Assembly: GCF_001905145.1 (NCBI RefSeq)
Contig: NZ_LWLB01000006.1
Location: 1-64,000 of the forward strand
Length of the DNA stretch: 64,000 nucleotides
From: Nocardiopsis sp. TSRI0078
Lineage (GTDB): Bacteria > Actinomycetota > Actinomycetes > Streptosporangiales > Streptosporangiaceae
Direction: 5' to 3'
Positions within the stretch are counted from its first letter, which is position 1. The number at the start of each line of letters is the position of its first letter. Shown piece after piece: positions 46,198 to 57,127 of this stretch. The notes under the pieces were generated by a model. It searched no databases. It was not told where the DNA came from and saw only the letters and a program-made list of their open reading frames with translations. The position numbers were made by a program, and so were the translations under genes.

Positions 46198-46960
46198 TCA
46201 GGGGTGAGAGGTCAGCACCCCGCCCATCGCCTTCGCGAAGTCCATCGCCTCAAGGTCGTGGCGGTACATGATCCAGAACGCGGTCCCGGTCCAGCCCGGG
46301 AACCGAATATCTCGTAGTTCGCCTGGGCCAGCAGCACGTACTCCCCTCCGTCCCGGCCGTGGTCCGACGGGGTCCGGACGAAGGGAGGGTCCTGCGGCGA
46401 GTAGGCGTACCCGCCCAGGAGCAGGTCGGCCCGGCCCACGTGCTCCGCCCGGTCGTGGTCCTGCAACCGGTGATCCCGGTAGACCCGCTCCGTCTCCCCG
46501 TCCGCGACGACGGCGCCGTCGCTGCTCATCGGCATGCTCCAGGCCAACCGGGCGTAGAGGGGGTGCGGGTCCGTGCGGGGGGGGTGCCCTCCTCGGGGAT
46601 CCGTTCGGCCGTCGCCGTCCCGGCGGGAACGTGGACCACGACGACACCGCCCGCGGCCCCCTCGGGGTCGCGTCTGGCGGAGAAGAACAGCAGCTGCCCG
46701 TCCCGCGGCAGCGGGATGTCGAGCGCGCCCCCCGGGAGTGCCGCGCAGTCGACGGAGGCGACGAAGTCCGGGGCACCGTCCCATGCGACGTCCGGGGGAA
46801 GGGACGGAAGGCCCCCGTAGCGCCCGACGAGGACCCCGGCCCCCTCGTCCGTCGGACTCAGCGCGATCTGGGGGCGGGCCAGGCGCAGTGCCGTGTCGAT
46901 GGCGTGCTTCGGTACGCCGCTCCGGCGGGCCGAGTCACGGTACTCCTCGAAACTGTCCAT
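46198..46960 (-). pseudogene. YwqG/DUF1963 family gene broken by two frameshifts
   Basis: Three reading frames together give a DUF1963 protein of about 250 residues. The first (from ATG 46960, MDSFEEYRDSARRSGVP to ATAERIPEEGTPP) ends at an 8-base G run (46577-46584). The second continues with TDPHPLYARLAWSMPM to LLAQANYEIF. The third gives FPGWTGTAFWIMYRHDLEAM and DFAKAMGGVLTSHP to the stop, after a shift near 46295-46315. AGGA lies 8 nt before the start. YwqG-like proteins are of unknown function. Either the gene is decaying or the G run and second site are sequencing indels. Confidence 0.75.
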
Positions 46961-47129
46961 GGCCGACATCCTGGCGCGGCGGGAGGACACTCCGCCACGC
47001 GGGTGGGCACGGAACGAGGGAAGCGGGGAAACGGGCCTGTGGACAACGGGAACGCGGACCTTCCCGGAGGGGAGAATACGAGGAAGGGACCATTCGTGCC
47101 CCGATCCTCGGGGGCGCGGAGCGGGCGGG

Positions 47130-47160
47130 GCCCCGGTGCGGCCGTCCTCCGCACCGGGGC
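47130..47160. other. Perfect hairpin in the gap before the acyl-CoA dehydrogenase gene
   Basis: GCCCCGGTGCGG and CCGCACCGGGGC form a 12-bp stem with a 7-nt loop. It lies between two divergent genes, so it may be a leader element or insulator. The 406-bp gap also holds an imperfect stem with a TTTTTT tract near 47237-47256; no promoter was pinned down. Confidence 0.5.
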
Positions 47161-47366
47161 GTCGCGACTCCCGGCACATGCTCGGTGGTTTCCGTCGCGC
47201 CCTGTTGGACGGCCACACCCCTCCGGAGGTTCGCATTGGGCCAAAGGTTTTTTGCCCGCCCTCGGTACGCGAGGAGCGCATCGCCCACGCGTAGAGGCGG
47301 TACCAACGGGTAGCCCTGTGATGCAGACCACACACAACTCCCCCCCTCGGCGAGGTGAGAGCGCGC

Positions 47367-49301
47367 ATGTCAACCGCCGGACCCGACACCAACACCACTC
47401 CCGAGGTCGACGAACGACGGGCCCGCGCCGTGGCGGAGCAGGCCCGGGAGAGCGAGTGGCACCGGCCCAGCTTCGCCAAGGAGCTGTACCTGGGGCGGCT
47501 GCGCCTGGACCTGATCCATCCCCTGACCAGGCCCGGGGAGGACGCACGGCGCCGGGGCGAGGACTTCCTGGAGTCCCTGCGCACCTTCTGCGAGGGCATC
47601 GACTCCCAGCGCATCGAGCGTGAGGAGCGCATCCCCGACGAGGTCGTCAACGGCCTGCGCGAGCTGGGCGCCTTCGGCATGAAGATCCCCGTCGAGTACG
47701 GCGGGCTCGGACTCGGCCAGGTCCACTACAACCGCGCCCTGACCCTGGTCGGCTCGGCCTCCCCCGCGATCGGCGCGCTGCTCTCCGCCCACCAGTCCAT
47801 CGGCGTCCCGCAGCCCGTCTCCATGTTCGGCACCGAGGAGCAAAAGCGCAGGTTCCTGCCCCGCTGCGCGCGCGGGGACATCAGCGCGTTCCTGCTCACC
47901 GAGCCCGACGTGGGCAGCGACCCGGCGCGCCTGCACGCCACCGCCACGCCCGACGGGGACGGGTACGTGCTGGACGGCGTGAAGCTGTGGACCACCAACG
48001 GGGTGGTGGCGGACCTGCTCGTGGTCATGGCCAGGGTGCCCGAGGTCCCCGGTCACCGGGGCGGCGTCACCGCGTTCGTCGTCGAGGGCGACTCCCCCGG
48101 CATCACCGTGGAGCGGCGCAACCGGTTCATGGGCCTGCGCGGTCTGGAGAACGGCCTCACCCGACTGCACCGGGTGCGGGTCCCCGCCGGGAACCGGATC
48201 GGCGAGGAGGGGCACGGGCTGCGTATCGCGTTGTCCACCCTCAACACCGGCCGGCTCTCCCTGCCCGCCATGTGCGTGGGCGCGGGCAAGTGGGCGACCA
48301 AGGTGGCCCGCGAGTGGTCCCGCGAGCGCGTCCAGTGGGGCCGCCCCGTGGGCAGGCACGAGGAGGTCGCCAAGAAGATCTCCTACATCGCCGCCACCAC
48401 CTACGCCATGGAGGCCATGCTGGACCTGGCCGGCCAGATGGCCGACGACAAGAGCCACGACATCCGCATCGAGGCGGCCATCGCCAAACTGTGGGCGTCC
48501 GAGCACGCGTACACCATCGCCGACGAACTCGTGCAGATCCGCGGCGGGCGCGGCTTCGAGACCGCCGGCTCCCTGGCCGAGCGCGGCGAGCGCGGCGTCC
48601 CCGCCGAGCAGCTGCTGCGCGACCTGCGCATCAACCGGATCTTCGAGGGGTCCACCGAGATCATGCACCTGCTCATCGCCCGGGAGGCGGTGGACGCGCA
48701 CCTGTCGGTGGCCGGGGACATCATCGACCCCGAGGCCGACCGCGCCGACAGGGCCAGGGCCCTCGTCAGGGCCGGCGGGTTCTACGCCAGGTGGCTGCCC
48801 GCCCTGGCCGTGGGCCAGGGGCAGGTGCCGTCGGCGTTCACCGAGTTCGGACCGCTCGCCGCGCACCTGCGGTACGTGGAACGCACCTGCCGCAGGCTCG
48901 CCAGGTCCACGTTCTACGGGATGTCGCGCTGGCAGGGGCGCCTGGAGGTCAAGCAGGGCTTCCTCGCCCGGATCGTGGACATCGGCGCGGAGCTGTTCGC
49001 GATGAGCGCGGTCGTCGTGCGCGCCCACGACGACGCCGGGACCCGCCCCGAGCGCGGCAGCGGCCCCCTCGAACTGGCCGACGTGTTCTGCCGCCAGTCG
49101 CGGCTGAGGATCGACACCCTCTTCGAGGGACTGTGGTCCAACACCGACACCGTGGACGGCAGGCTGTCCCGGCGCCTGATGGACGACGCCTACACGTGGC
49201 TGGAGGAGGGGGTCGTCGACCCCTCCCTGCCCGGGCCGCTGATCTCCCCGACCGTTCCCGGACCGTCGAAGGAGGAGGACCAGCACCGGCGCATGGGCTG
49301 A
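47367..49301 (+). CDS. Large acyl-CoA dehydrogenase (FadE, VLCAD-like)
   Basis: The 644-residue flavoenzyme introduces the alpha-beta double bond in acyl-CoA. The dehydrogenase core spans about 60-450: [53 protein letters not shown] (FAD/substrate strands near 173), [16 protein letters not shown], and [22 protein letters not shown] near 425 with the catalytic-position glutamate in FEGSTE. A C-terminal extension of about 190 residues matches membrane-associated VLCAD/FadE enzymes. GAGGTGAG precedes the ATG at 47367. Confidence 0.9.
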   Translation: MSTAGPDTNTTPEVDERRARAVAEQARESEWHRPSFAKELYLGRLRLDLIHPLTRPGEDARRRGEDFLESLRTFCEGIDSQRIEREERIPDEVVNGLRELGAFGMKIPVEYGGLGLGQVHYNRALTLVGSASPAIGALLSAHQSIGVPQPVSMFGTEEQKRRFLPRCARGDISAFLLTEPDVGSDPARLHATATPDGDGYVLDGVKLWTTNGVVADLLVVMARVPEVPGHRGGVTAFVVEGDSPGITVERRNRFMGLRGLENGLTRLHRVRVPAGNRIGEEGHGLRIALSTLNTGRLSLPAMCVGAGKWATKVAREWSRERVQWGRPVGRHEEVAKKISYIAATTYAMEAMLDLAGQMADDKSHDIRIEAAIAKLWASEHAYTIADELVQIRGGRGFETAGSLAERGERGVPAEQLLRDLRINRIFEGSTEIMHLLIAREAVDAHLSVAGDIIDPEADRADRARALVRAGGFYARWLPALAVGQGQVPSAFTEFGPLAAHLRYVERTCRRLARSTFYGMSRWQGRLEVKQGFLARIVDIGAELFAMSAVVVRAHDDAGTRPERGSGPLELADVFCRQSRLRIDTLFEGLWSNTDTVDGRLSRRLMDDAYTWLEEGVVDPSLPGPLISPTVPGPSKEEDQHRRMG

Positions 49302-49335
49302 CCGCGGAGGGCCCCGGACTGTCGTGGGCGGGGGC

Positions 49336-49341
49336 TACCGT
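49336..49341 (+). promoter_or_regulatory. -10 box TACCGT for a leaderless winged-helix gene
   Basis: TACCGT is followed by 6 nt and the ATG, with no ribosome site. Confidence 0.55.
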
Positions 49342-49347
49342 GTCGGC

Positions 49348-50580
49348 ATGGCCGAACCGCACCCCCGCCGCGACGCGGACCTCTCCCTCTCCCAGGCGCG
49401 CCGGATCGCGCTCGCCGCCCAGGGCTTCGCCGACCCCGAGCCCGCCGGGAAGCCCACACTCACCCACCTGGCACGGGTGGTGCGCCGGGTGGGCATCCTC
49501 CAGATCGACAGCGTGAACGTGCTGGCCCGCAGCCAGTACCTGCCGGTCTTCGCCCGCATGGGCGCCTACGACCCCGCCCTGCTGGACCGGGCCGCCACCA
49601 CCGCCGCCGGTTCCGGTGCGGCCCGGCTGGTGGAGTGCTGGGCGCACGAGGCCAGCCTGGTGCCGCCCGCCACCCGGCAGCTGATGCGCTACCGGATGGA
49701 GCGCAACCGCGAACAGACGCGGGTGGGATGGATGAACGGCATCCGGGAGGAGCGGCCCGAGCTGGTCAAGGCCGTGTTCGAGGAGGTGGTCCGGGTCGGC
49801 CCGGCCAGCGCCCGCGAGGTGGAGTCGGCGCTGGCGCACGACGCTCCGCGTGCCAAGGACCACTGGGGCTGGAACTGGTCCGAGGTCAAGAAGTGCCTGG
49901 AGTACCTGTTCTGGATCGGCGACCTGACCTCCAACGGACGCAACACCCAGTTCGAGAGGCTCTACGACCTGCCCGAACGGGTGTTGCCCCCGGAGGTGTA
50001 CGACGCACCGTCGGTCACTCCGCGGGAGGCGCACCGGGAGCTGGTGTCGATCGCCGCCCGCGCCCACGGGGTGGCCACCGAGGCGTGCCTGCGCGACTAC
50101 TTCCGCCTGAGGCCCGCCGAGTCCCGGGCGGCCGTCGCCGACCTGGTGGACTCCGGCGAGCTGGTGCCGGTGCGGGTCCGGGGCTGGGAGCGCACCGCCT
50201 ACCTGCACCGGGACGCCCGGATCCCGCGGAGGATGCGTGCGCGTGCGCTGCTGAGCCCGTTCGACTCACTGGTGTGGACACGCGGCCGCGCGGAGGAGCT
50301 GTTCGGGTTCCGCTACCGGTTGGAGATCTACGTGCCCGCGGCCAAGCGGGTGCACGGCTACTACGTGCTGCCGTTCCTGCTGGGCGAGGACCTGGTGGCG
50401 CGGGTGGACCTCAAGGCGGACCGCAGGTCGCAGACCCTGCTGGCGCAGCAGATCACCCTGGAGGAGGGCGCGCCCGCCGACACCGTGCCCGAGCTGGTCG
50501 AGCAGCTGGCCGAGATGGCCTCCTGGCTGGGCCTGTCGAACGGCGTCGGCGGCCCGGCGCTGGCCCCGTCCGCCTCCTGA
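49348..50580 (+). CDS. YcaQ/AlkX-like winged-helix DNA glycosylase (HTH_42)
   Basis: The 410-residue protein starts with an [16 protein letters not shown] motif, then [30 protein letters not shown] (about 43-73) carrying the Q-I-D triad (52-54) found in YcaQ, where AlkZ has Q-x-[23 protein letters not shown] (near 171) and a C-terminal beta region [28 protein letters not shown] (near 300) complete the HTH_42 pattern. YcaQ enzymes unhook interstrand DNA crosslinks; AlkZ relatives are often tied to genotoxic antibiotics. The start is set by the leaderless promoter. Confidence 0.88.
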   Translation: MAEPHPRRDADLSLSQARRIALAAQGFADPEPAGKPTLTHLARVVRRVGILQIDSVNVLARSQYLPVFARMGAYDPALLDRAATTAAGSGAARLVECWAHEASLVPPATRQLMRYRMERNREQTRVGWMNGIREERPELVKAVFEEVVRVGPASAREVESALAHDAPRAKDHWGWNWSEVKKCLEYLFWIGDLTSNGRNTQFERLYDLPERVLPPEVYDAPSVTPREAHRELVSIAARAHGVATEACLRDYFRLRPAESRAAVADLVDSGELVPVRVRGWERTAYLHRDARIPRRMRARALLSPFDSLVWTRGRAEELFGFRYRLEIYVPAAKRVHGYYVLPFLLGEDLVARVDLKADRRSQTLLAQQITLEEGAPADTVPELVEQLAEMASWLGLSNGVGGPALAPSAS

Positions 50581-50855
50581 CCCCCGCCGGCTCCGGGCCC
50601 CGCTTCTCCCATCCGAGGACCAGGGACCGGCCAAGTCCGGCCCGGGCGGTATCCGCCCTCCTCCGGGGGACACGCGCCACACGTACAGATCCGGAACAGT
50701 TTCCGGCAACGTTCCCTCAAAGGAGGGTTATCCGCGCGGGGGACACCGTCCTACCCCGCTCACAGGGGCGTTCGCGGCACGTCCCGCCTGCGACGGCCGC
50801 GCGGCGTCCGAGACCGACCGGCCCCGGAGCACGCCCCACGGCGTTGGGGGAAGCC

Positions 50856-52284
50856 ATGGCTCAGCTCAAGGTGGGTCCCGTGTCCGACACGGCGCTGGAC
50901 CGTCTGAGGTCGGGGTTCTCCGGCCGGGTGCTCATCCCCACGGACGACGGCTTCGAGGACGCGCACACCGTCTTCAACGCGATGGTCGACGTGCGGCCCG
51001 GTGTGATCGCGCAGTGCGCGACCGTGGACGACGTGCGCCCGCGCCCTCGCGTGCGCGCGCGAGGAGGACCTGGAGATCGCCGTGCGCGGCGGCGGGCACA
51101 GCGTCGCCGGCATGGCGCTCACCCACGGCGGCATGGTGGTCGACCTGCGCCGGATGAACACGGTGGACGTCGACCGGCGGGAGATGCTGGCCCGGGTCGG
51201 CGGCGGCGCCCTCATGCGCGACCTGGACGCGGCGACCGCGCCGTTCGGCCTGGCCACCACCGGCGGCCGGGTCTCGACCACCGGAGTCGGCGGTTTCACG
51301 CTCGGCGGCGGCTCCGGGTGGTTGGAGCGCAAGTTCGGCCTGGCCTGCGACAACCTGCTCGCCGCCGACATGGTGACCGCTGAGGGCGACCTGGTGCGGG
51401 CGTCCGCCGACGAGAACCCGGAGCTGTTCTGGGCGCTGCACGGCGGCGGCGGCAACTTCGGCGTGGTCACCCGACTGGACCTGCGGCTGCGCCCGCTGCC
51501 GGAGTTCTCCCTGGGGCTGCTGATCTTCCGTCCCGAGGCGGGACCCGAGGTCGTCCGCGTCTGGCGCGACCTCATGGCGGCGGCTCCCGGCGAGGTCGGC
51601 GGCGGCTTCATCTACCTGGTCGCCCAGCCCGAGCCGTTCATGCCCGAGGAGCTCGTCGGCACATTCGTGTGCGCCGTCGTACTGACCTGCGCGGGCGGGG
51701 AGTCGGTGCTGCGCGACCTGGCCGCACCGGTCATCGGTATGCGCCCCGAGGCCGTACTGGTCACCGACATGCCCTGTCCCGAAGCGCAGAAGGCTCTGGA
51801 CGACCCGCCCGGCTACCGCAACTACTGGTCGGTGGAGCACCTGGGCTCCCTGCCGGACGAGGCCGTCGACGCCTTCTGCCGCCGGGCGGACGAGATCGTC
51901 GTCCCCTCGCCGACGGGTCACATCCTCTTCCCGTTCGGCGGCGCCATGGACCGGCCCGGGACCGACTACCCGGTGCCGTGGCGCCACGCGCGGTGGGGCG
52001 TCCACCCCCTGGCGATGTGGGGGGACCCCGAGGACGACGCCCGCGCCATCCGGTGGGTGAAGGACGTCCGTTCGGACATACGTCCCTGGGCGACGGGGGA
52101 CGTGTACCTGAACTTCACCGCCGACGAGGGCGAGGACCGCGTCCTGGCCGGGTTCGGCGAGCGCAACCACGCGCGGCTGAGCGCGGTCAAGACCGAGTTC
52201 GACCCGGACAACGCCTTCCACCGCAACCACAACATCCGTCCGGCGCGGGCGATGCCCGCGACCCCGCTTCCCCGGAGGGGGTGA
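50856..52284 (+). pseudogene. FAD-linked oxidoreductase (berberine-bridge type) with a frameshift
   Basis: The first frame (from ATG 50856, MAQLKVGPVSDTALDRLRSG to CATVDDVR) and the second (EEDLEIAVRGGGHSVAGMAL onward to the stop at 52284) together make a normal-length BBE oxidase of about 475 residues. One extra base near 51040-51060, in a GC-alternating stretch, breaks it. The FAD-binding domain with the flavin-linked histidine in RGGGHS, TTGGRVSTTGVGGFTLGGGSGWLERKFG, and the BBE tail VYLNFTADEGEDRVLAGFG are all present. The good preservation of the second part suggests a recent mutation or a sequencing error. Confidence 0.8.
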
Positions 52285-52326
52285 GGACGGTGCCCGCCGT
52301 GCGCATCCGCGCACGGCGGGCGCGCG

Positions 52327-53469
52327 TCAGACGCGCTCGATGATGGTGGTGTTGGCCTGGCCGCCGCCCTCGCACATGGTCTGGAGACCGTAGCGGCCGC
52401 CGGTGCGGTGCAGCTCGTTGACCAGCTTGGTCATGAGCACGGTGCCGGTGGCGCCCAGCGGGTGGCCGAGGGCGATGGCGCCGCCGTTGGGGTTGACCTT
52501 GGCGGGGTCGGCGCCCAGCTCCTGGATCCAGGACATCGGCACCGGGGCGAAGGCCTCGTTGATCTCGGTGACGTCGATGTCGTCGATGCCCAGTCCGGCC
52601 TTCTCCAGCGCGATCCTCGTCGCGGGGATGGGGGCGGTGAGCATGTACACCGGGTCGTCGCCGACCAGCGACAGCTGGACGATCCGGGCCAGCGGGGTCA
52701 GGTTGTGCTGCTTGACGGCGCGCTCGGAGGCAAGGAGCACCGCGCTCGCGCCGACCGAGATCTGGCTGGCCACGGCCGCGGTGAGCTCCCAGTCCTCGCG
52801 CAGCGGCTTCAGGCCCGCCATCTTCTCCAGGGTGGTGTCGGGGCGCACGCCCTCGTCACGCTCGACCCCGGCCAGGGGGGCGACCTGGTCGTCGAAGTAA
52901 CCCGCCTCCAGGGCCTTCGCGGCGCGCTGGTGGCTCTCCAGCGCGAACTCCTCCAGCTGTTCGCGCTTGAAGCCCCACTTCTCGCACATGAGCTGGGCGC
53001 CGCGGAACTGTGAGACCTCCTGGAGCCCGTAGCGCTCGACCCACCCGTCGCCGTACAGGCCGAGGCCGTTGTCGATGGCGTACTGGACGTTGGCGCCCAT
53101 GGGGACCATGCCCATGTTCTCCACGCCGGAGGCCACGACCAGGTCCTGGGTGCCGGACATGACGCCCTGGGCGGCGAAGTGCACGGCCTGCTGGGAGGAC
53201 CCGCACTGGCGGTCGATGGTGACGCCGGGGACGGACTCGGGGAAGCCCGCGGAGAGCCAGGCGGTGCGGGCGAGGTCGAGCGCCTGCGGCCCGACCTGGC
53301 TGACGCAGCCCATGATGACGTCCTCGACCGCGGCCGGGTCGACATCGGTGCGGGTGACGAGCTCCTTGAGAACGTGCGCCCCCAGGTCCGCCGGGTGCAC
53401 GGCGGCCAGGGCGCCCTTCTTGGTGCCGACAGGGGTGCGTACTGCGCCGACGATGTATGCCTCGGCCAC
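52327..53469 (-). CDS. Acetyl-CoA acetyltransferase (thiolase)
   Basis: The 380-residue thiolase cleaves 3-ketoacyl-CoA or condenses acetyl-CoA. The nucleophile is C89 in DRQCGSSQQAVHFAAQGV. NEAFAPV (near 311), GGAIALGHPLGATGTV (near 340) with the catalytic histidine and CEGGGQANTTIIERV with the second cysteine complete the site. The GTG at 53469 is chosen because GGAGG lies 5 nt upstream. A 21-bp palindrome overlaps its promoter and matches the one before the LCAD-type gene 2.4 kb away, suggesting common control of beta-oxidation. Confidence 0.94.
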   Translation of the reverse strand: MAEAYIVGAVRTPVGTKKGALAAVHPADLGAHVLKELVTRTDVDPAAVEDVIMGCVSQVGPQALDLARTAWLSAGFPESVPGVTIDRQCGSSQQAVHFAAQGVMSGTQDLVVASGVENMGMVPMGANVQYAIDNGLGLYGDGWVERYGLQEVSQFRGAQLMCEKWGFKREQLEEFALESHQRAAKALEAGYFDDQVAPLAGVERDEGVRPDTTLEKMAGLKPLREDWELTAAVASQISVGASAVLLASERAVKQHNLTPLARIVQLSLVGDDPVYMLTAPIPATRIALEKAGLGIDDIDVTEINEAFAPVPMSWIQELGADPAKVNPNGGAIALGHPLGATGTVLMTKLVNELHRTGGRYGLQTMCEGGGQANTTIIERV

Positions 53470-53500
53470 GGGATCCTCCAAGGTCCTGGGTGACGGTTAC

Positions 53501-53521
53501 AAACCGAACTGTATTCGGTTT
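53501..53521. promoter_or_regulatory. Fatty-acid operator copy 1, before the thiolase gene
   Basis: AAACCGAA-CTGTA-TTCGGTTT is a perfect 8-bp inverted repeat with a 5-bp spacer, 32 bp before the start codon. The arms AACCGAA/TTCGGTT recur at 55889-55907. Confidence 0.75.
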
Positions 53522-53680
53522 ATCTGATCCGGCAAGCCCCCGGCCCCTGGGAACCCGGGTCCGTGCTGGTCGTCCACAGGTTCGCGGCCCCGTGGCGGTG
53601 GATCGCCCGGAGTGCGAACCTGGTCGAAAAAGCGAAAAAGCCGGGACGGGGGGCTTCGCGCCCCTCCCCTCGGGCTGCCC

Positions 53681-55711
53681 TCACGCCCGGTGGGACCCTC
53701 CGTCCAGGCGCGCGGCGTCCCCCTCGTCGCCCAGGGTGTCGGCGGTGATCCGTTCCAGGGCGGCCACCACCTCGGGGTGCTCGTCGGGCCCGTAGTCGGC
53801 CAGCAGCGAGCGCAGCGCGGTCCGCTGGGCCTCGAACATCGCCCGGGCGGCCTCCGCGCCGCGCCGGTTCAGCGTCCAGGGCTCCCCCTCCCCGGCCAGG
53901 TAGCCCGCTTCGAGGAGCTCCTGGTGCACCGGCCTCCAGTACTCCTCGGGCAACCCCGACATCTCCACCAGCTCCGCGCACGGCAGCGGCCCGGTCACGC
54001 CCAGGTGGCTGAGCACCCAGCACGCTCGGGGCGAGACCTCCAGGCCCGCCGCCTCGCGCAGGCGCCCGTACATCTCGTCGGCGCCCTCCTGGCCACAGGC
54101 CCGGAACACCTCCTTCTCCACGTGCGCGATGGCACTGCGGCTCCCGGCGGCCACGGGCGGGATGGACTCGTCCAGGTCCGGGGAGTCGATGGTGGTGCGC
54201 AGCGGGACCTGCCGCAGGAACAGCGCCAGCACGAACCCGGCCAGGGCGACCGGCACCGCCCCCAGGAACACGGTGTCCACGGCGTCCGCGTAGGCCTGCA
54301 GGAACGAGGCCTGCGCCTCCGGGGGCAGCCGGTCCAGGCTGCGCGTGTCGCTCTCCAGCGCGGACGGGTCCACCCCGGGCGGCGGCTGGATCCGGTCGGC
54401 CCTCGCCGCCAGGTTGGCGGACAGCTGCCCGGAGAAGATCGCGCCGAACACCGCCGTGCCGAACGACCCGCCGATGGACCGGAAGAACGTCGCCGACGAC
54501 GTGGCCACCCCCAGATCGGAGTAGTCGGCGGCGTTCTGCACCACCACGACCACCACCTGCATCACCAGGCCCAGGCCCACGCCGAGGACGAAGAAGTACA
54601 GCCCCATCTCCGTCTGCGAGCTCTGCGGCCCCATACGGGAGAGCAGCAACAGGCCGAGGGAGGTCACCAGCATCCCCACCACCGGATAGACCTTGTAGCG
54701 GCCGGTGCGGGTGACCAGGCGCCCGCTGGTGATCGAGGTCAGGAAGAGGCCCAGCACCATCGGCAGCAGGTGCAGCCCCGAGGCCGTGGGCGACATACCG
54801 TGCACGACCTGGAGGAACAGCGGCAGGAACGCCATCGACCCCATCATCGCGAAGCCCACGCAGAGTCCGATCGCCATGGCCACCACGATGGTCGGGTCCC
54901 GGAACAGGCTCAGCGGCATGACGGGCTCGGGGGCCCGCCGTGCGGACAGCCACCAGCCCGTGCCGAGCACCGCGGCCCCGACCACCAGACCGATGGTCTG
55001 CGGCGACGTCCACGGGTGGACGCTGCCGCCCCACGAGGCGACCAGGGTCAGGCAGACCGCGGTGGCGGCCAGCAGCACGATCCCGAGGTAGTCGATGCTC
55101 TGCCTGCCGGTGGGACGGCGGTTCGGCAGCACCGCGAGCACCGTCGCGAAGGCCGCGACCCCCAGTGGCAGGTTGACGTAGAACACCCACCGCCAGGACA
55201 GGTGGTCGACGAACAGTCCGCCGAGCAGCGGCCCGGCCACGCTGGAGATCCCGAACACCGCGCCGAACAGCCCCTGGTACCTGCCGCGCTCCCGGGGGGA
55301 GACCACGTCGCCGATGATGGCGGAGGCGAGCACCATGAGCCCTCCGCCGCCGATGCCCTGGACCCCGCGGAAGAGGATGAGCTGGAGCATGTCCTGGGCG
55401 GTTCCGCACAGGGCCGAGCCGGCCAGGAAGACGGTGATGCAGGTGAGGAAGAGCGGTTTGCGGCCGAACTGGTCGCCGAGCTTGCCCCACAAAGGTGTGA
55501 CGGCGGTGACCGCGAGCAGGTAGGCGGTGATCACCCACGACAGGTGGTTGAGTCCGCCGAGGTCGGACACGATCGTCGGCAGCGCGGTGGACACGATCGT
55601 CTGGTCCAGGGCCGCCAGCAGCACGGTGAGCATCAGCGCGGCCATGATGACCGCGATCCTGCTGCCCCGGTGCTCCCGGCGCTCCCGACGCTCGGACCCG
55701 TGCTGGACCAT
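53681..55711 (-). CDS. DHA2-family MFS drug exporter fused to a C-terminal winged-helix domain
   Basis: The 676-residue protein has a 14-helix EmrB/QacA transporter (about 18-510): [19 protein letters not shown] with motif D1, [13 protein letters not shown] (motif A near 76), [21 protein letters not shown] and [25 protein letters not shown] (motif C). After the last helix, residues about 525-660 form a soluble domain with [20 protein letters not shown], a [32 protein letters not shown] recognition-helix/wing pattern and a basic helical end. It resembles a MarR-type winged helix. The domain may sense drug or assist assembly. AAGGAGG lies 3 nt before the ATG. Confidence 0.88.
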   Translation of the reverse strand: MVQHGSERRERREHRGSRIAVIMAALMLTVLLAALDQTIVSTALPTIVSDLGGLNHLSWVITAYLLAVTAVTPLWGKLGDQFGRKPLFLTCITVFLAGSALCGTAQDMLQLILFRGVQGIGGGGLMVLASAIIGDVVSPRERGRYQGLFGAVFGISSVAGPLLGGLFVDHLSWRWVFYVNLPLGVAAFATVLAVLPNRRPTGRQSIDYLGIVLLAATAVCLTLVASWGGSVHPWTSPQTIGLVVGAAVLGTGWWLSARRAPEPVMPLSLFRDPTIVVAMAIGLCVGFAMMGSMAFLPLFLQVVHGMSPTASGLHLLPMVLGLFLTSITSGRLVTRTGRYKVYPVVGMLVTSLGLLLLSRMGPQSSQTEMGLYFFVLGVGLGLVMQVVVVVVQNAADYSDLGVATSSATFFRSIGGSFGTAVFGAIFSGQLSANLAARADRIQPPPGVDPSALESDTRSLDRLPPEAQASFLQAYADAVDTVFLGAVPVALAGFVLALFLRQVPLRTTIDSPDLDESIPPVAAGSRSAIAHVEKEVFRACGQEGADEMYGRLREAAGLEVSPRACWVLSHLGVTGPLPCAELVEMSGLPEEYWRPVHQELLEAGYLAGEGEPWTLNRRGAEAARAMFEAQRTALRSLLADYGPDEHPEVVAALERITADTLGDEGDAARLDGGSHRA

Positions 55712-55888
55712 CGCCCTCCTTCCCGAGCGGACCGCTCCACGAACCCCCGCCCGTGGACCCCGGCGTCCTCCGGTTCCGGCCCCGTCGCCGCCACCCTAGG
55801 AAGGTCCGGCGGCCGCGCCCTCCGGGAACCGCCGGACGGGCGCCCCCGGGCACGGGAACTTTGCCCGGGCTTGGACCGTCCCCTTCAA

Positions 55889-55912
55889 AACCGAATTCGA
55901 TTCGGTTACTGT
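55889..55912 (+). promoter_or_regulatory. Fatty-acid operator copy 2 and -10 box of the LCAD-type gene
   Basis: AACCGAAT-TCG-ATTCGGTT (55889-55907) is a perfect 8-bp inverted repeat, with arms matching copy 1. TACTGT (55907-55912) directly follows and is the likely -10 box, so a bound repressor would block RNA polymerase. Confidence 0.75.
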
Positions 55913-55949
55913 GGCCGCACCCAGTGATCACCGAACCCCGGAGCAGAGC

Positions 55950-57092
55950 ATGAAGCGGGAACTCTTCGACGCCGACCACGACCTCTTCCGCGAATCGGTG
56001 GCCGAGTTCCTCAAGCGCGAGGTCGTGCCCTTCCACGACCAGTGGGAGAAGGACGGGGTGGTCCCCCGCGAGGTGTGGGCCAAGGCGGGCGAAGTGGGCC
56101 TGCTCGGCCACGGCGTACCCGAGGAGTACGGCGGCACCGGGCTGAACGACTACCGCTACAACACCGTCGTCAACGAGGAGATCTGCCGCGCCCACGCCAG
56201 CGGCCTCGGCATCACCCTCCAGAACGACATCATGGCCCCGTACATGGTCGGCCTGACCGACGACGAGCAGAAGAAGCGCTGGCTCCGGGGCTTCGCCGGC
56301 GGCGAGCTGATCACGGCCATCGCCATGACCGAGCCCGGGGCGGGCAGCGACCTCCAGGGCATCACCACCTCGGCGGTGCGCGACGGCGACGAGTACGTCG
56401 TCAACGGCTCCAAGACCTTCATCACCAACGGCATCAACGCCGACCTGGTGATCGTGGTCGCCCAGACCGACCCCGACGCGGGCGCGCAGGGCTTCTCGCT
56501 GATCGCGGTCGAGCGCGGCACCCCCGGGTTCGAGCGGGGCCGCAACCTCGACAAGGTCGGGATGAAGGCGCAGGACACCGCCGAGCTGTTCTTCGACGAC
56601 GTGCGCGTCCCGGCGGCCAACCTCATCGGCCGGGAGGGCGGCGGGTTCGTCCACCTGATGGAGAACCTGCCGCAGGAGCGGCTGTCCATCGCCACCTGCG
56701 CGGTGGCCTCCGCCGACGCCATGCTCCAGCACACCATCGCGTACTGCCGCGAGCGCACCGCCTTCGGCCGTCCGATTGGGCGCTTCCAGAACACCCGTTT
56801 CGTCCTGGCCGAGTTGGCCACCGAGGTGGACATCGCCCGCACCTACGTGGACCGCGGCATCGACCTGCTCAACCGGGGTGAGCTCACCGTCGAGGACGCC
56901 GCCATGGCCAAGTGGTGGACCACCGAGCTGTGCAACAAGGTGATGGACCGTTGCCTCCAGCTTCACGGGGGGTACGGGTACATGATGGAATACCCCGTGG
57001 CACGGGCCTGGCAGGACTCCCGCATCCAGACGATCTACGGCGGCACCACCGAGATCATGAAGGAGATCGTGGGGCGCGGCCTGGGACTGTGA
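55950..57092 (+). CDS. Long-chain acyl-CoA dehydrogenase (LCAD type)
   Basis: The 380-residue flavoprotein closely follows LCAD: AMTEPGAGSDLQGITTSAVRDGDEYVVNGSKTFITNG (near 128), MKAQDTAELFFDDVRVPAANLIG (near 207) and MENLPQERLSIA (near 237), whose glutamate is the LCAD/IVD-type catalytic base. The end motif reads YGGTTEIM, with glycine where MCAD has its catalytic glutamate, consistent with LCAD. GGAG lies 6 nt before the ATG at 55950; an in-frame GTG at 55911 overlaps the -10 box. It performs the first step of beta-oxidation and shares an operator with the nearby thiolase gene. Confidence 0.94.
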   Translation: MKRELFDADHDLFRESVAEFLKREVVPFHDQWEKDGVVPREVWAKAGEVGLLGHGVPEEYGGTGLNDYRYNTVVNEEICRAHASGLGITLQNDIMAPYMVGLTDDEQKKRWLRGFAGGELITAIAMTEPGAGSDLQGITTSAVRDGDEYVVNGSKTFITNGINADLVIVVAQTDPDAGAQGFSLIAVERGTPGFERGRNLDKVGMKAQDTAELFFDDVRVPAANLIGREGGGFVHLMENLPQERLSIATCAVASADAMLQHTIAYCRERTAFGRPIGRFQNTRFVLAELATEVDIARTYVDRGIDLLNRGELTVEDAAMAKWWTTELCNKVMDRCLQLHGGYGYMMEYPVARAWQDSRIQTIYGGTTEIMKEIVGRGLGL

Positions 57093-57127
57093 CCGCACGA
57101 GCCCCCGTCGGAAGGGTCGGAGCTGTC

